Shown here piece by piece: positions 18,365-26,895 of a DNA stretch of 64,000 bases (the stretch's first letter is position 1; every line of letters starts with the position of its first letter). Under the pieces are notes generated by a model. It searched no databases. It was not told the origin of the DNA and saw only the letters and a list, made by a program, of their open reading frames with translations. Location: contig NZ_FLLS01000002.1 of the NCBI RefSeq assembly GCF_900078545.1, positions 806,001-870,000 on the forward strand, in the 5' to 3' direction. The translations under genes were made by a program, and so were the position numbers. This stretch comes from Olegusella massiliensis. Lineage in GTDB: Bacteria > Actinomycetota > Coriobacteriia > Coriobacteriales > Atopobiaceae.

Positions 18365-18732
18365 GGTGTTCTCCTCTCAAGTCCCACGTCCGATAAACGC
18401 AAGCGCAGTTGTAAATAAATTTACAGCTCAATTGCCTCAATGCCTGAGCAAAGCATAGTACCTCATGCACGTAAGCTTTGCAGAGTCAAAAGTTCGCAAA
18501 TATTGTTATCGATATGCTGATGTAGAAACTAATTATCCTCAACCTGCAGTTTTGCAAGTTTTCTACGTTTTCAACAATTTTTGGACGTTTCGACGAACGG
18601 TGTTTTCAACATGTACAGAACTCATATGGATATGCTCTGAGCACAAATTCAATCCAGCAATTTTGCATATCTCACTCATTTAATTTCCTGTTTTCGCAGG
18701 TAGATTCAATTAAATATTCATTTAAATAAAAA
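18365..18732 (-). promoter_or_regulatory. dnaB upstream region with three DnaA-box-like 9-mers
   Basis: AT-rich, gene-free region preceding dnaB. It contains TTATCCTCA (18533-18541) and two copies of TTTTCAACA (18568-18576 and 18603-18611), each start exactly 35 bp from the next. The canonical DnaA box is TTATCCACA, so these are one- and two-mismatch variants. It must also hold the dnaB promoter, whose boxes I cannot place. Confidence 0.4.
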
Positions 18733-18763
18733 ATCCCTCCATTCCGCAGAGGGTTGGAGGGAT
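18733..18763 (-). terminator. terminator of the rpsF-ssb-rpsR-rplI operon
   Basis: 9-bp stem ATCCCTCCA (18733-18741) / TGGAGGGAT (18755-18763); read leftward it is followed by TTTTTTAT. It isolates dnaB from the ribosomal-protein operon. Confidence 0.9.
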
Positions 18764-18767
18764 GTAT

Positions 18768-18779
18768 ACGAACGTTCGT
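18768..18779. promoter_or_regulatory. 12-bp perfect palindrome
   Basis: ACGAACGTTCGT lies between rplI and its terminator. Such dyads are typical operator half-site pairs, for example of TetR-type regulators, but no regulator is next to it. Confidence 0.3.
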
Positions 18780-18883
18780 TGCATGTTGCATCTATATTAA
18801 TTCTGAGTACTACCTGCAACTTTTGTTGAAACCTGCAGGTATTCCACTACGAACAAATAGACGCACATGATGAACTGGTAAAA

Positions 18884-19414
18884 CTACTCAGCGGCCTCGA
18901 GCTCCGCTTCGGTTTCTGCCTCAGTCTCATCAGCTGCCTCTTCAACAGGCTCTTCAGCTGCTGTCTCAGCTTCGGGACCAACCTGAACGATAACCTTGGC
19001 ATTAATCTCACGATAGAAATTAACCTCGATCTCGTGAGCACCGGCAGTCTTGATAGTGCCGCCGCGACTAATGCGCTTGCGATCGACCTCAACTGCCAGC
19101 TGGCTCTTGAGAGCCTCGACAATCTGAGCCGAGGTGACCGAACCAAAGAGCTGACCGTCCTCGCCAATGCGAGCATCAATGACAATCTTCTTGCCATTGA
19201 GTTGCTCTTTCAGCGCGTTAGCGTCAGCAACACGCTTCTCCTCGCGCTTCTCAATATTGTGCCTACGCTCTTCAAGCTGCTTAATGTTGCCAGGGGTTGC
19301 GGGCTGGGCAATCTTGTTGGGGAACAGGTAGTTCTCCGCATAGCCCTGGGCGACCTCAACGATGTCGCCTTCTCCGCCCTTGCCCCTGAGCTCACCCATA
19401 AGGATGACTTTCAT
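18884..19414 (-). CDS. rplI: 50S ribosomal protein L9
   Basis: 176 residues. MKVILMGELRGKGGEGDIVEVAQGYAENYLFPN is the L9 N-terminal rRNA-binding domain, followed by the long helix and the C-terminal domain. Typical L9 is about 150 residues; here an acidic Glu/Ala/Thr tail of about 28 residues is added. ATG 19414 with AAGGAG upstream is chosen over the longer frame to 19471. Last gene of the operon. Confidence 0.95.
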   Translation of the reverse strand: MKVILMGELRGKGGEGDIVEVAQGYAENYLFPNKIAQPATPGNIKQLEERRHNIEKREEKRVADANALKEQLNGKKIVIDARIGEDGQLFGSVTSAQIVEALKSQLAVEVDRKRISRGGTIKTAGAHEIEVNFYREINAKVIVQVGPEAETAAEEPVEEAADETEAETEAELEAAE

Positions 19415-19448
19415 GGGACGCTCCTTTTCGTTGAATGCTTCCGTCCGC

Positions 19449-19733
19449 TTAGCCGCGGTTGCGACCACCACGGTTGGAAACCACGGGCACAGCGTACGGG
19501 AGCAGAGCCATTACGCGGGCGCGCTTGATTGCCACCGCGATATCGTGCTGATGCTGCGTGCAAGCGCCAGTAACGCGACGGGGCTTAATCTTGCCACGAT
19601 CAGTCGTAAATTTGCGGAGAAGCTGCGTGTCCTTATAGTCGATAAAATCGACATTTTCCTTGCAGAACTGGCAGTACTTGCGATGCATGGGGCGCTGCTC
19701 TTCGCGGCGCTGCCTCTGCCTCTGCTTTGCCAT
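19449..19733 (-). CDS. rpsR: 30S ribosomal protein S18
   Basis: 94 residues. Contains the S18 core [23 protein letters not shown] and [16 protein letters not shown]; binds with S6 on the small subunit platform. The CxxC pair suggests the zinc-type (C+) paralogue. AGAGG precedes the ATG. Located between ssb and rplI as in many bacteria. Confidence 0.96.
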   Translation of the reverse strand: MAKQRQRQRREEQRPMHRKYCQFCKENVDFIDYKDTQLLRKFTTDRGKIKPRRVTGACTQHQHDIAVAIKRARVMALLPYAVPVVSNRGGRNRG

Positions 19734-19753
19734 TAGATACCTCTTTTCAATTC

Positions 19754-20269
19754 CTAGAACGGTATATCCTCGTCATAAACGTCGCTGGGAGGCGGCGCCT
19801 GGACGGGAGTCGTTTGGGGTGTAGCTGCGGGGGCGGCATAACTCGCTTGGTTATACGTCGGCTGAGGAGCCGAGTACTGCGGCGCTGGCTGAGATTGAGC
19901 TTGGGGCTGCTGCTGTTGGTAGCCACCCTGCTGCTGAGTATTCTGGCGAGAGGAAAGGAATTCCAACTCGTCTACGATAACCTCCAGCTTGCTGCGACGC
20001 TGACCATTGGACTCCCAGGAGCTGTAGCTAAGCCTGCCTTCAATAGCAACCTTCATGCCCTTGTAGAGGTAGTGTGAAAGCGACTGGGCACGATTACCAA
20101 ACATAACACAGTCGACAAAGTTGGCTTTATCTTCCCACTCGCCTTGTGCATTACGACGGCGGTCGTTGACAGCTACGCCAAAGGTCAAAACCTGCGTGCC
20201 ACCATTAGTGCTACGCAGCTCAGGATCACGCGTTAAGTTGCCAGTAATAATTACCCTGTTAATGCTCAT
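19754..20269 (-). CDS. ssb: single-stranded DNA-binding protein
   Basis: 171 residues. N-terminal OB fold (1-110, beginning [18 protein letters not shown]), a Gln/Pro/Ala-rich disordered linker and the conserved acidic tip DEDIPF that binds partner proteins. ATG 20269 follows AGAGGTGG; a GTG three codons upstream is less likely. Sits between rpsF and rpsR, the usual arrangement. Confidence 0.96.
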   Translation of the reverse strand: MSINRVIITGNLTRDPELRSTNGGTQVLTFGVAVNDRRRNAQGEWEDKANFVDCVMFGNRAQSLSHYLYKGMKVAIEGRLSYSSWESNGQRRSKLEVIVDELEFLSSRQNTQQQGGYQQQQPQAQSQPAPQYSAPQPTYNQASYAAPAATPQTTPVQAPPPSDVYDEDIPF

Positions 20270-20320
20270 AGTTCCCACCTCTCTTGCGAGTCTCCTCGTC
20301 CTTCCATATGTGGTCGGTAC

Positions 20321-20614
20321 TTAGTCCTTGTCGGGACGACGCACGACCATGTGACGCTTCACGTTGTCGTTAATACGCAGAACTCGATCGAGCTCGGTAA
20401 TCTGCGTGGGGTCAGCATGGAAATTGATAAGGATGTAATCGCCCTCGGTGAGGCCGTCGATCTCATAGGCAAGCTTGCGCTTACCCCAGTCTTCGACGCT
20501 GTCGATCACGCCGCCATCAGTAGTAACAGCCACCTCGATACGCTTCGAGACGCCTGCGCGAATCTCCTCAGTTGCTGTGGGATCGACAAAATACAGTAGT
20601 TCATAAGCCTTCAT
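20321..20614 (-). CDS. rpsF: 30S ribosomal protein S6
   Basis: 97 residues starting MKAYELLYFVDP; ferredoxin-like S6 fold with the C-terminal NVKRHMVVRR. Partner of S18 on the 30S platform. ATG 20614 has AGGAGG upstream; the longer frame to 20758 runs through the leader. First gene of the operon. Confidence 0.96.
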   Translation of the reverse strand: MKAYELLYFVDPTATEEIRAGVSKRIEVAVTTDGGVIDSVEDWGKRKLAYEIDGLTEGDYILINFHADPTQITELDRVLRINDNVKRHMVVRRPDKD

Positions 20615-20638
20615 CTCTTCACCTCCTCTGGACATATG

Positions 20639-20667
20639 GCCTTGGCAAATGAAGGTGCAGCCAAGGC
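20639..20667 (-). promoter_or_regulatory. candidate S6:S18 autoregulatory hairpin
   Basis: Perfect 8-bp stem GCCTTGGC/GCCAAGGC with a 13-nt loop containing CACC, directly upstream of the rpsF ribosome binding site. The S6:S18 complex of many bacteria binds a leader hairpin at this place. I see the hairpin and position, but not the full published consensus. A -10-like TATTAT (minus strand, 20686-20691) lies further upstream. Confidence 0.45.
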
Positions 20668-20758
20668 AGGAAAGGCTAAGGAATGATAATATCACAGCTT
20701 TAGATGCTTTTATAGGACAATTATGACAAAACGCATCCCACACCTTCCCCACACGCAA

Positions 20759-21001
20759 AAAAATAAACCCATCAACTTGGATTTAGCTTGGAAGGTCTCT
20801 GCCCTATAGCTGCCTTATACTGCTGCTTTCTTTAAATTATGTCTGTTTATCCAGCTAGATCACTATGTTTTGCCGCGGTAAGTGTGGTTGACCCAATCCA
20901 GGGGAGATAAAATAATTTTTTAGCTTTTTCACACTCATAAAAGCTTCATAAGCTTTAGCATACAGAGGCACAATACCGTTACGTTATGGGCTTTTATGCC
21001 A
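20759..21001. other. gene-free gap with a dispersed-repeat copy
   Basis: About 240 bases between rpsF and the DUF4013-like gene. It holds one copy of a 20-bp repeat (20773-20792) also present at 53717-53736, and a weak AAGCTT-cat-AAGCTT hairpin (about 20939-20956) that may end the leftward gene on its right. No open frame of note. Confidence 0.5.
20773..20816 (+). repeat. dispersed repeat, copy 1
   Basis: CAACTTGGATTTAGCTTGGA at 20773-20792, then 14 nt, then TAGCTGCCTT at 20807-20816. The same two blocks occur at 53717-53749 with a 3-nt spacer. Confidence 0.7.
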
Positions 21002-21817
21002 CTACTTTTTCTCTTCAAAAATCTTGTTACTCTCTTGCCAAGTGGGTACATCAAACTGACGCAACCAAAGTCCCGTCGCACACATTTGAATCATCTGAAC
21101 GAACGAAAGGCCAAGACTGCTAATAAAAGCTGCAATCGCGCAAGGCAGAGCATTTGCGGCAACAAGCCGAAGAAGGTCAGCTGTAGCGTACATAACATAG
21201 GAGGCAGTAACATCCTGCAACACATCACTATACGCCAGCATGAGATAACTATCGCTTAGCTGACTTGCAATTAGGATAAAAATTGCCATCCATACAAGAG
21301 AAAGTATCAGGCCAACCACCAGTTGAAGCACAATGGAAAGACGAAAAAGACGCCAGGCGCTTTTATGGTCTGCTTTAATTAACGACCAAATCCTTTTGAT
21401 TTGCCATCCTGCCTTAAAATCGTGATAGATGGTGGCATGTAAGGCTGCAACAGGAATCAAAAAAGGTGCGATAAAACTTAAAAGTAAGCTAAAGGTGCTG
21501 GTAACAGCTCCTTCTTTAAGCACTAAGGTAAAGAGCAGATTGAGCACATATACCGCAAGCCCTACCCATAAAGCCCCAATAAAGGCACGCCAGCCTGCAG
21601 AAATACACCCACCTATACGGACGTTCCGCTGTTTTGGCGCAGCATCTACTCCCCACGCAATCAAACGAGCCCATTCAACAGCATAGCCATTACAGCCTAA
21701 AGGCCCTGCAATAGGGACAAGATTTGCGGCTGCCATTACTAATAAAGGTTTAACCCATCCATGGTCATGGCGAAGTAATGCGAGTGACTTTTTATAGTAG
21801 TGTCCATCGTCTAACAT
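21002..21817 (-). CDS. multi-span membrane protein, DUF4013-like
   Basis: 271 residues with about five or six hydrophobic segments (about 25-45, 80-105, 110-135, 165-190, 200-250). No catalytic motif or signal peptide. The general pattern resembles DUF4013-type membrane proteins, which have no known function. AAGGAG lies 8 nt before the ATG. It is followed rightward by two tRNA-Ser genes on the same strand, whose terminator separates them. Confidence 0.65.
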   Translation of the reverse strand: MLDDGHYYKKSLALLRHDHGWVKPLLVMAAANLVPIAGPLGCNGYAVEWARLIAWGVDAAPKQRNVRIGGCISAGWRAFIGALWVGLAVYVLNLLFTLVLKEGAVTSTFSLLLSFIAPFLIPVAALHATIYHDFKAGWQIKRIWSLIKADHKSAWRLFRLSIVLQLVVGLILSLVWMAIFILIASQLSDSYLMLAYSDVLQDVTASYVMYATADLLRLVAANALPCAIAAFISSLGLSFVQMIQMCATGLWLRQFDVPTWQESNKIFEEKK

Positions 21818-21845
21818 TTTCTTCTCCTTGACTCAAAATAAAAAA

Positions 21846-21867
21846 GTCGGTCGCAGCTGCGGCCGAC
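21846..21867 (-). terminator. terminator of the tRNA-Ser pair
   Basis: Stem GTCGG-x-CGCAG / CTGCG-x-CCGAC (21846-21867) with TTTTTTATTTT following in the leftward direction. Confidence 0.85.
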
Positions 21868-21877
21868 CTGACTCATC

Positions 21878-21965
21878 TGGCGGAGAGGGTGAGATTCGAA
21901 CTCACGTACCCCAAAGGGTAAACGGTTTTCGAGACCGCCGCATTCGGCCACTCTGCCACCTCTCC
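21878..21965 (-). tRNA. tRNA-Ser(CGA)
   Basis: 88 nt, class II. Acceptor GGAGAGG / CCTCTCC, discriminator G, encoded CCA. Anticodon loop CTCGAAA gives CGA. Long variable arm present. Confidence 0.95.
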
Positions 21966-21974
21966 AGATATAGA

Positions 21975-21996
21975 CGTGGCACCCTCAGGTGCCACG
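21975..21996. other. hairpin between the two tRNA-Ser genes
   Basis: CGTGGCACC / GGTGCCACG, 9-bp perfect stem with a 4-nt loop, in the 41-nt spacer. No U-run, so more likely a processing or spacer structure than a terminator. Confidence 0.6.
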
Positions 21997-22006
21997 AAGA
22001 ATACTC

Positions 22007-22097
22007 TGGCGGAGAGTCAGGGATTTGAACCCTGGAGACGCTTTAGGCGCCTACACGATTTCCAATCGTGCTCCTTCGGCCACTCGGACAACTCTCC
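22007..22097 (-). tRNA. tRNA-Ser(GGA)
   Basis: 91 nt, class II. Acceptor GGAGAGT / ACTCTCC, discriminator G, encoded CCA. Anticodon in the ACGAT-TGGAAAT-CGT stem-loop region reads GGA. Confidence 0.95.
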
Positions 22098-22341
22098 AGA
22101 AATTGTGCAACGGAAAGTATACAAGAAAGCGTTAGTTTACGCTATCTGTATTTTTTATTTTTGCAGATAGTTTGAGTAACGCACAACAAAGTCTTGAAAA
22201 ACGTAGGCTTTCTTGTAGCTTTTCTCCATTTGTACTGCTACTTTATGAGCTTGATATCTCACAAGAAAAGCTTTGTTTTCCCTGGTATTTTTGTGACCAA
22301 GCCTGATAAAGTTTTTAGGCCAGATGTGAGGGGAGGTCGCA

Positions 22342-23109
22342 GTGCATAATTTTTTCTTTACACCTTATGGTGGCATGGACATCACAGGGCTACCTTTGCC
22401 AACATGGCTGGATCTCTCTGCGGTTATCGTGGGCGCTCTTGCAGGTGTTTTTGCTGCGCGCCAACGCAAGCTTGACCTCGTAGGCTATGTCGGTCTCGCT
22501 ATGATTTGCGGTCTTGGCGGAGGATTAATCCGTGACACCATCCTCCAAAAGGGTAGCGTCTACATGATGGATTCCCCTTACGCTATCCCTATGGCAGTAC
22601 TAACTGGATTGATTGGGTTTTTCTTCCCTGGGGCTACCAAGCGTTTTTCTCGCTTTTACGAATGGGTCGATATTGTGTCGGTATCCCTCTTTGCAGTTGC
22701 TGGCGCTGACAAGGCAATTATGTTTCACACAAGCGGCGCTGCCGTTATCTTGCTCAGTACTATCACGGCTGTAGGCGGCGGCATGCTACGAGATGTCTTT
22801 TTGGGGGAAGTGCCTCAAATTTTCCGCCGCTCTAACCTCTATGCAATCTGCTCGGTTGTAGGAGGAGCACTCTACTACAGCACGGTTTGTATGTTTGGGG
22901 TACGCAAACTCTGGGCATTGATTATTTGCGTCTTTGCCATGGTTGCCATGCGTCGTTGGTCTCTCAAATATAACGTTTTATCCCCTGACAGCATCGACCT
23001 CAGTCCTCGGGCAAGCAAAGCTATTCGTGTGGTCTATACCGCTGCTAGAAATGAAGGGCGTCGCCGCGGTGAAACCATTATCAAAAAACCCGGCAGCCAT
23101 AGACAGTGA
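22342..23109 (+). CDS. TRIC/UPF0126-family cation channel
   Basis: 255 residues with about seven membrane segments arranged as two repeats. Each repeat carries the family's GGGxxRD motif: GGGLIRD (about 59-65) and GGGMLRD (about 151-157). Prokaryotic TRIC channels pass monovalent cations. The start is GTG 22342 with GGGGAGG upstream. The last about 50 residues form a basic cytoplasmic tail. The 244 bases upstream hold its promoter, not located. Confidence 0.85.
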   Translation: MHNFFFTPYGGMDITGLPLPTWLDLSAVIVGALAGVFAARQRKLDLVGYVGLAMICGLGGGLIRDTILQKGSVYMMDSPYAIPMAVLTGLIGFFFPGATKRFSRFYEWVDIVSVSLFAVAGADKAIMFHTSGAAVILLSTITAVGGGMLRDVFLGEVPQIFRRSNLYAICSVVGGALYYSTVCMFGVRKLWALIICVFAMVAMRRWSLKYNVLSPDSIDLSPRASKAIRVVYTAARNEGRRRGETIIKKPGSHRQ

Positions 23110-23188
23110 GCTGGGCTTGTAGTGTCTCAACCCTCCACAGCTGGTTCGAAAGCGCCTCTCCTCATGAATAAGTCAAACAAAATACGGT

Positions 23189-25027
23189 TTATTTCTTGAC
23201 CATGCCATGACGAACAGCCCATTTACGACGATCCGTATCGTTGAGAATGCGTTTACGCATACGAATATGCTTGGGCGTCACCTCAACAAGTTCGTCATCC
23301 ATGATGTACTCCAACGCTTCTTCCAAAGAGAAGGTTTTGGGAGGAGTGAGCTGTACGGAAATATCTGCTGTCGAAGAGCGTTGGTTACCAAGGTTTTTGG
23401 TGCGTGCAATATTGACTACCATATCGCCTGGACGGCTGCGCTCCCCCACCAACATGCCTTCATAGCACTCGGTACCCGGCTCAACGAAAAGACTGCCGCG
23501 TTCCTGCAAGGTACCCAAAGCATATGCCACAGCTTTTTCGGTCGACATTGAAATCATGGCACCGTTGTCGCGGCTGCCAATGTTACCAGCAAAGGGTCCA
23601 TACTCGAGGAAGGTATGATAAAAGACCGCATCACCATGGGTGACATTCATAATTTTGTTTTTAAGACCCATAATGCCGCGCGTAGGAATAGTGAACTCTA
23701 AATGCGTCTGGGTATTACCAGCCTCCATACTGCTCATCGTGCCGCCGCTGTTGCCAAACACCTCAATAACCTTGCCAGAAAACTCACCGGGGCATTCAAC
23801 AACCGCCTGCTCAATAGGCTCGAGGCGCTCACCATCAGCAGCCTTTTTAAACAAAACACGCGGACGACCCACCTGAAACTCAAAACCCTCACGACGCATT
23901 GACTCCATGAGCACCGAAAGGTGCAGGATACCGCGTCCCGCAACCTCAACACCGGTTTTATCGGGCAACTCCTCAATACGCATGGTGACATTGTTCTCAG
24001 CTTCTGTCATCAAGCGTTCTTTAAGCTGACGACCACCAACGATATCGCCATCGCGACCCACTAAAGGTGAGGTAGATGCTTCAAATACAATGGAAAGCGT
24101 AGGAGGATCAATTTCAATGGGATCAAGTTCAACAGGATTTTCGGGGTCGGTATACACATCACCAATATCAGTCGAATCAATACCCACTACAGCAGCGATA
24201 TCGCCTGCGACAACTTCTTTACATTCTTTGCGGCCAAGGTAATCAAAGGTAAACAACTGCTTGATTTGAGCCATAGCTCGCGAGCCATCATTTTTGACGA
24301 CAAGTATCTTGTCCCCGTTGTGAATGGTTCCAGCATACACACGACCAATGCCAATACGACCGACATACTCAGAGTGATCGATGGTGACGCATTGCATCGC
24401 AAGCGAGCCAGTAGGATCGACGTCGGGTGCAGGTAGAGAATCAACAATCATGTCTAACAACGGCAACATATCATCATTGCCATCATCAGGATCTAGACGA
24501 GCAAAGCCATTCACTGCCGAGCAATACACCACGTGCTCCATTGCAAACTCAAGCTGATCATCGCTTGCGCCCAAATCCATCATCAAATCGAGGCACGCAT
24601 TTAAGGCGTTTTCAGGATTTGCTCCATCACGGTCGATCTTATTGATAACAACCATCACCGCAAGGCCTGCATCAATAGCATGGCGAAGTACGAAGCGTGT
24701 CTGCGGCATAGGGCCTTCTGCGGCATCAACAAGCAAGAGAGCTCCATCTGCCATCTTGAGTACACGCTCTACTTCACCGCCAAAGTCAGCGTGCCCTGGA
24801 GTATCAATGACATTGATTTTGACGTTTTTATAATCAATAGAAATATTTTTGGCCAATATAGTGATGCCACGTTCGCGCTCCTGATCATTGGAGTCAAGAA
24901 TTCTCTCTTCTACCTGTTGGTTTTCACGAAATGCACCACTTGCCTTGAGTAGCTGATCGACCAAGGTGGTTTTGCCGTGGTCAACGTGGGCAATAATTGC
25001 AATATTACGGATGGATTCTTGAAGCAT
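23189..25027 (-). CDS. typA: translational GTPase TypA/BipA
   Basis: 612 residues. G domain with AHVDHGKTT (about 13-21), DTPGH, and NKIDRDGA (about 125-132); then the EF-G-like domains III and V and the TypA-specific C-terminal domain. Ribosome-binding GTPase used in 50S assembly and stress growth. ATG 25027 begins at the usual point ([20 protein letters not shown]) though only GGGAT precedes it; the frame extends to 25066 without a better site. Confidence 0.96.
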   Translation of the reverse strand: MLQESIRNIAIIAHVDHGKTTLVDQLLKASGAFRENQQVEERILDSNDQERERGITILAKNISIDYKNVKINVIDTPGHADFGGEVERVLKMADGALLLVDAAEGPMPQTRFVLRHAIDAGLAVMVVINKIDRDGANPENALNACLDLMMDLGASDDQLEFAMEHVVYCSAVNGFARLDPDDGNDDMLPLLDMIVDSLPAPDVDPTGSLAMQCVTIDHSEYVGRIGIGRVYAGTIHNGDKILVVKNDGSRAMAQIKQLFTFDYLGRKECKEVVAGDIAAVVGIDSTDIGDVYTDPENPVELDPIEIDPPTLSIVFEASTSPLVGRDGDIVGGRQLKERLMTEAENNVTMRIEELPDKTGVEVAGRGILHLSVLMESMRREGFEFQVGRPRVLFKKAADGERLEPIEQAVVECPGEFSGKVIEVFGNSGGTMSSMEAGNTQTHLEFTIPTRGIMGLKNKIMNVTHGDAVFYHTFLEYGPFAGNIGSRDNGAMISMSTEKAVAYALGTLQERGSLFVEPGTECYEGMLVGERSRPGDMVVNIARTKNLGNQRSSTADISVQLTPPKTFSLEEALEYIMDDELVEVTPKHIRMRKRILNDTDRRKWAVRHGMVKK

Positions 25028-25101
25028 ACGTATCCCATCTATCAAGACGGCCGCAAAACGGCACATAACGTTGGAATGTCGGGCAGGCGCCCAAATAAAA
25101 G

Positions 25102-25569
25102 CTAGAGCAGGGGCTCAACTTCACCAGCAGCAGCAGGCTCGGTCCACTGAAATTTATCGCCTGTTCCCCGCCCTTTTACGTAGCTATAAGCCGAATAACT
25201 TTTATAGCCTTTTTCACCAAATTCTAGAAGTAACGCATCCTGATAGCTGCCATCATCAGCTGCAATTGCGCCTTCATAGGCGATAGCATAACGGACGGGC
25301 ATACCAAGGCCAGCTTCTTTGTCTCCCCTGTGGTGATTGATTTCTTTAACACGCGTATAAGCCTCATCAATCAAAGCTTCTGGGCCGTCGTCGCAAAGTT
25401 CATAGCTCGCAGTATTGCCTTGGTCATCTTCTATGACAAGCAGAACGCCCATTTGCGCACTTGTGGCAAGAAGGTCTAACGCATCTCCAAAAAGCTCAGA
25501 CGAAAGCTGGTCTGTCTCAGCTGAGATGCCATCGCGGCGATTGTTATGGTTAAAACGAGTCATGCACAT
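25102..25569 (-). CDS. conserved hypothetical protein, about 155 residues
   Basis: Soluble alpha/beta-type sequence without a signal or membrane segment; a Glu/Asp-rich beginning and a K-G-Y-K-S-Y-S-A-Y segment near the C-terminus. I do not recognise a family. Two ATG codons compete (25569 and 25563), neither with a strong ribosome binding site; the frame continues to 25659 without improvement. Same strand as typA, 74 nt upstream of it. Confidence 0.5.
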   Translation of the reverse strand: MCMTRFNHNNRRDGISAETDQLSSELFGDALDLLATSAQMGVLLVIEDDQGNTASYELCDDGPEALIDEAYTRVKEINHHRGDKEAGLGMPVRYAIAYEGAIAADDGSYQDALLLEFGEKGYKSYSAYSYVKGRGTGDKFQWTEPAAAGEVEPLL

Positions 25570-25807
25570 CTTTTCTTTGAATCTAAAGTTTCTTTGCGAT
25601 GGTAGCGCACTTGAACAATGTGCGTATGGCTCTAGACAACATGCACTTCTTGACCACAAAAAATCGCCAGATGACTCTGGTAGCTAATCTTTTGACTGAG
25701 ATTGGTTTTGAAGCACAGTAAGGTGCTGAACAGCTAGCGTGAAAGGAAGCGCGACTTCTACGGTAGATGATGGCTCGTCTATCACTCCAAGTAAGAAAGA
25801 CAAAAAA
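25570..25807. other. gap with no gene apart from tRNA flanks
   Basis: About 240 bases between the hypothetical gene and the tRNA-Ala terminator. The leftward open frame through here is formed by antisense tRNA sequence and is not a gene. Confidence 0.5.
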
Positions 25808-25829
25808 GGCCAGAGCCGAAGCTCTGACC
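25808..25829 (-). terminator. terminator of the tRNA-Ile/tRNA-Ala unit
   Basis: 9-bp stem with a UUCG loop in the leftward transcript (GGTCAGAGC-UUCG-GCTCTGGCC, one G-U pair) followed by TTTTTT. Confidence 0.9.
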
Positions 25830-25838
25830 TGTTAGTTT

Positions 25839-25914
25839 TGGTGGAGACAATGGGGTTCGAACCCACGACCTCAGGCTTGCAAAGCCCGCGCTCTCCCAGC
25901 TGAGCTATGTCCCC
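25839..25914 (-). tRNA. tRNA-Ala(TGC)
   Basis: 76 nt. Acceptor GGGGACA / TGTCTCC (one G-U), discriminator A, encoded CCA. Anticodon loop TTTGCAA gives TGC. Normally found in rRNA operons in many bacteria; here it stands outside one. Confidence 0.96.
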
Positions 25915-25920
25915 GGCTAA

Positions 25921-25961
25921 TAATCGCCCCAACGGCGACTCGGCTATCATTGGGGCGATTA
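25921..25961. other. 12-bp inverted repeat between tRNA genes
   Basis: TAATCGCCCCAA (25921-25932) and TTGGGGCGATTA (25950-25961) flank a 17-nt loop. No U-run in either direction, so a processing or spacer structure is likelier than termination. Confidence 0.6.
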
Positions 25962-25973
25962 TTGACGAATGTG

Positions 25974-26050
25974 TGGTGGGCCCGACAAGGTTCGAACTTG
26001 TGACCTCCCGGTTATCAGCCGGACGCTCTGACCAACTGAGCTACGGGCCC
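25974..26050 (-). tRNA. tRNA-Ile(GAT)
   Basis: 77 nt. Acceptor GGGCCCG / CGGGCCC, discriminator A, encoded CCA. Anticodon loop CTGATAA gives GAT. Confidence 0.96.
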
Positions 26051-26190
26051 AACGCAAGAATGTATCCTATTACAGCTACAGGCCTCTGTCAACAAGAATT
26101 CACATTTCGCCTGAGATTAATTTTGAATATGAACTATTTTTGAACTTCGTCACATGGGGTACCATAACCGGTCAATAGAAGGGAATTCGC

Positions 26191-26694
26191 GTGTTAATTC
26201 GTATGGACATAAAGGCAATTGTTGTCGGCGGTGGCCCCATCGCTTCGTTGGTAACTCTCACACCACGCAAACCCTCTGAGGGTCTTGCTACCGAGCTACC
26301 TATACGTATTGGGGTGGTTGAAGCTACCTCTATCTCTATGGGTATTGCAGCCCACGAAATACGCCCCAAGACTCATGATCTTATGCTTTCGGTACTTGAT
26401 CGCCTAGAAGCAGAGCTGGTAGGGGTCGCTATTGTTGCTGTTCATGGGACTACTTTCTTTGCAAATCTCATGTTGCGTGACTATAACGGCCAAACTTTTG
26501 ATGTGGACAGTCGTCCTTCTGATGCAATCGCTTTGGCTGTACGTGCTGGGGTGCCTATCTATGCGGATGATTCGGTGCTTGCTACCGCAACAATGCCTAA
26601 CTTTGACGCCGTAGAAAAAGAAGAAAAATCTCGAGAGCTTGAAGAATTCCACGATTTTGTTGAAAGTCTCTCTGCTGACGATTTTAATGAATAA
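26191..26694 (+). CDS. bifunctional nuclease family protein (DUF151)
   Basis: 167 residues. Contains the DUF151 core: PIRIGVVEATSI...HDLMLSVLDRLEAELVGVAIVAVHGTTFFANLML and the DVDSRPSDAIALAVRAGVPIYADD motif (about 107-128). Family members have DNase/RNase activity in a few tested cases; the biological role is poorly known. The GTG at 26191 follows GAAGGGA; an ATG 4 codons downstream is the alternative. It is divergent from tRNA-Ile, and a short hairpin with a T-run (about 26714-26738) lies after it. Confidence 0.85.
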   Translation: MLIRMDIKAIVVGGGPIASLVTLTPRKPSEGLATELPIRIGVVEATSISMGIAAHEIRPKTHDLMLSVLDRLEAELVGVAIVAVHGTTFFANLMLRDYNGQTFDVDSRPSDAIALAVRAGVPIYADDSVLATATMPNFDAVEKEEKSRELEEFHDFVESLSADDFNE

Positions 26695-26792
26695 ATACTT
26701 CTTTGCTTAGTAAAAAAGACGCAGAAAAAGGCGTTTTTATCCCTTTGTGGCTGAGCGTTTTAAATTGGATATCTTAAACGTCAATTTTTCAA

Positions 26793-26833
26793 AGAACCCG
26801 CCTGACGTCGCTCGTGCCCGAAAGGCGGGTTCT
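26793..26833 (+). terminator. second hairpin downstream of the DUF151 gene
   Basis: AGAACCCGCC (26793-26802) with GGCGGGTTCT (26824-26833), 10-bp perfect stem and a 21-nt loop. The T-run is poor, so it may be a weak terminator or other structure. Confidence 0.4.
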
Positions 26834-26867
26834 ACCCTATATAGTACAAACAATATGCGCAATAAAA

Positions 26868-26890
26868 AAGGGTGCCAAATAGACACCCTT
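26868..26890 (-). terminator. terminator of gyrA
   Basis: AAGGGTG/CACCCTT stem (26868-26874 with 26884-26890); in the leftward direction followed by TTTTTTATT. Ends the gyrB-gyrA transcription unit. Confidence 0.85.
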
Positions 26891-26895
26891 AATGT

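Noticed and set aside
25684..25950. Leftward open frame of 88 codons
   Set aside because: It reads antisense/overlapping tRNA-Ala sequence, a common false gene.
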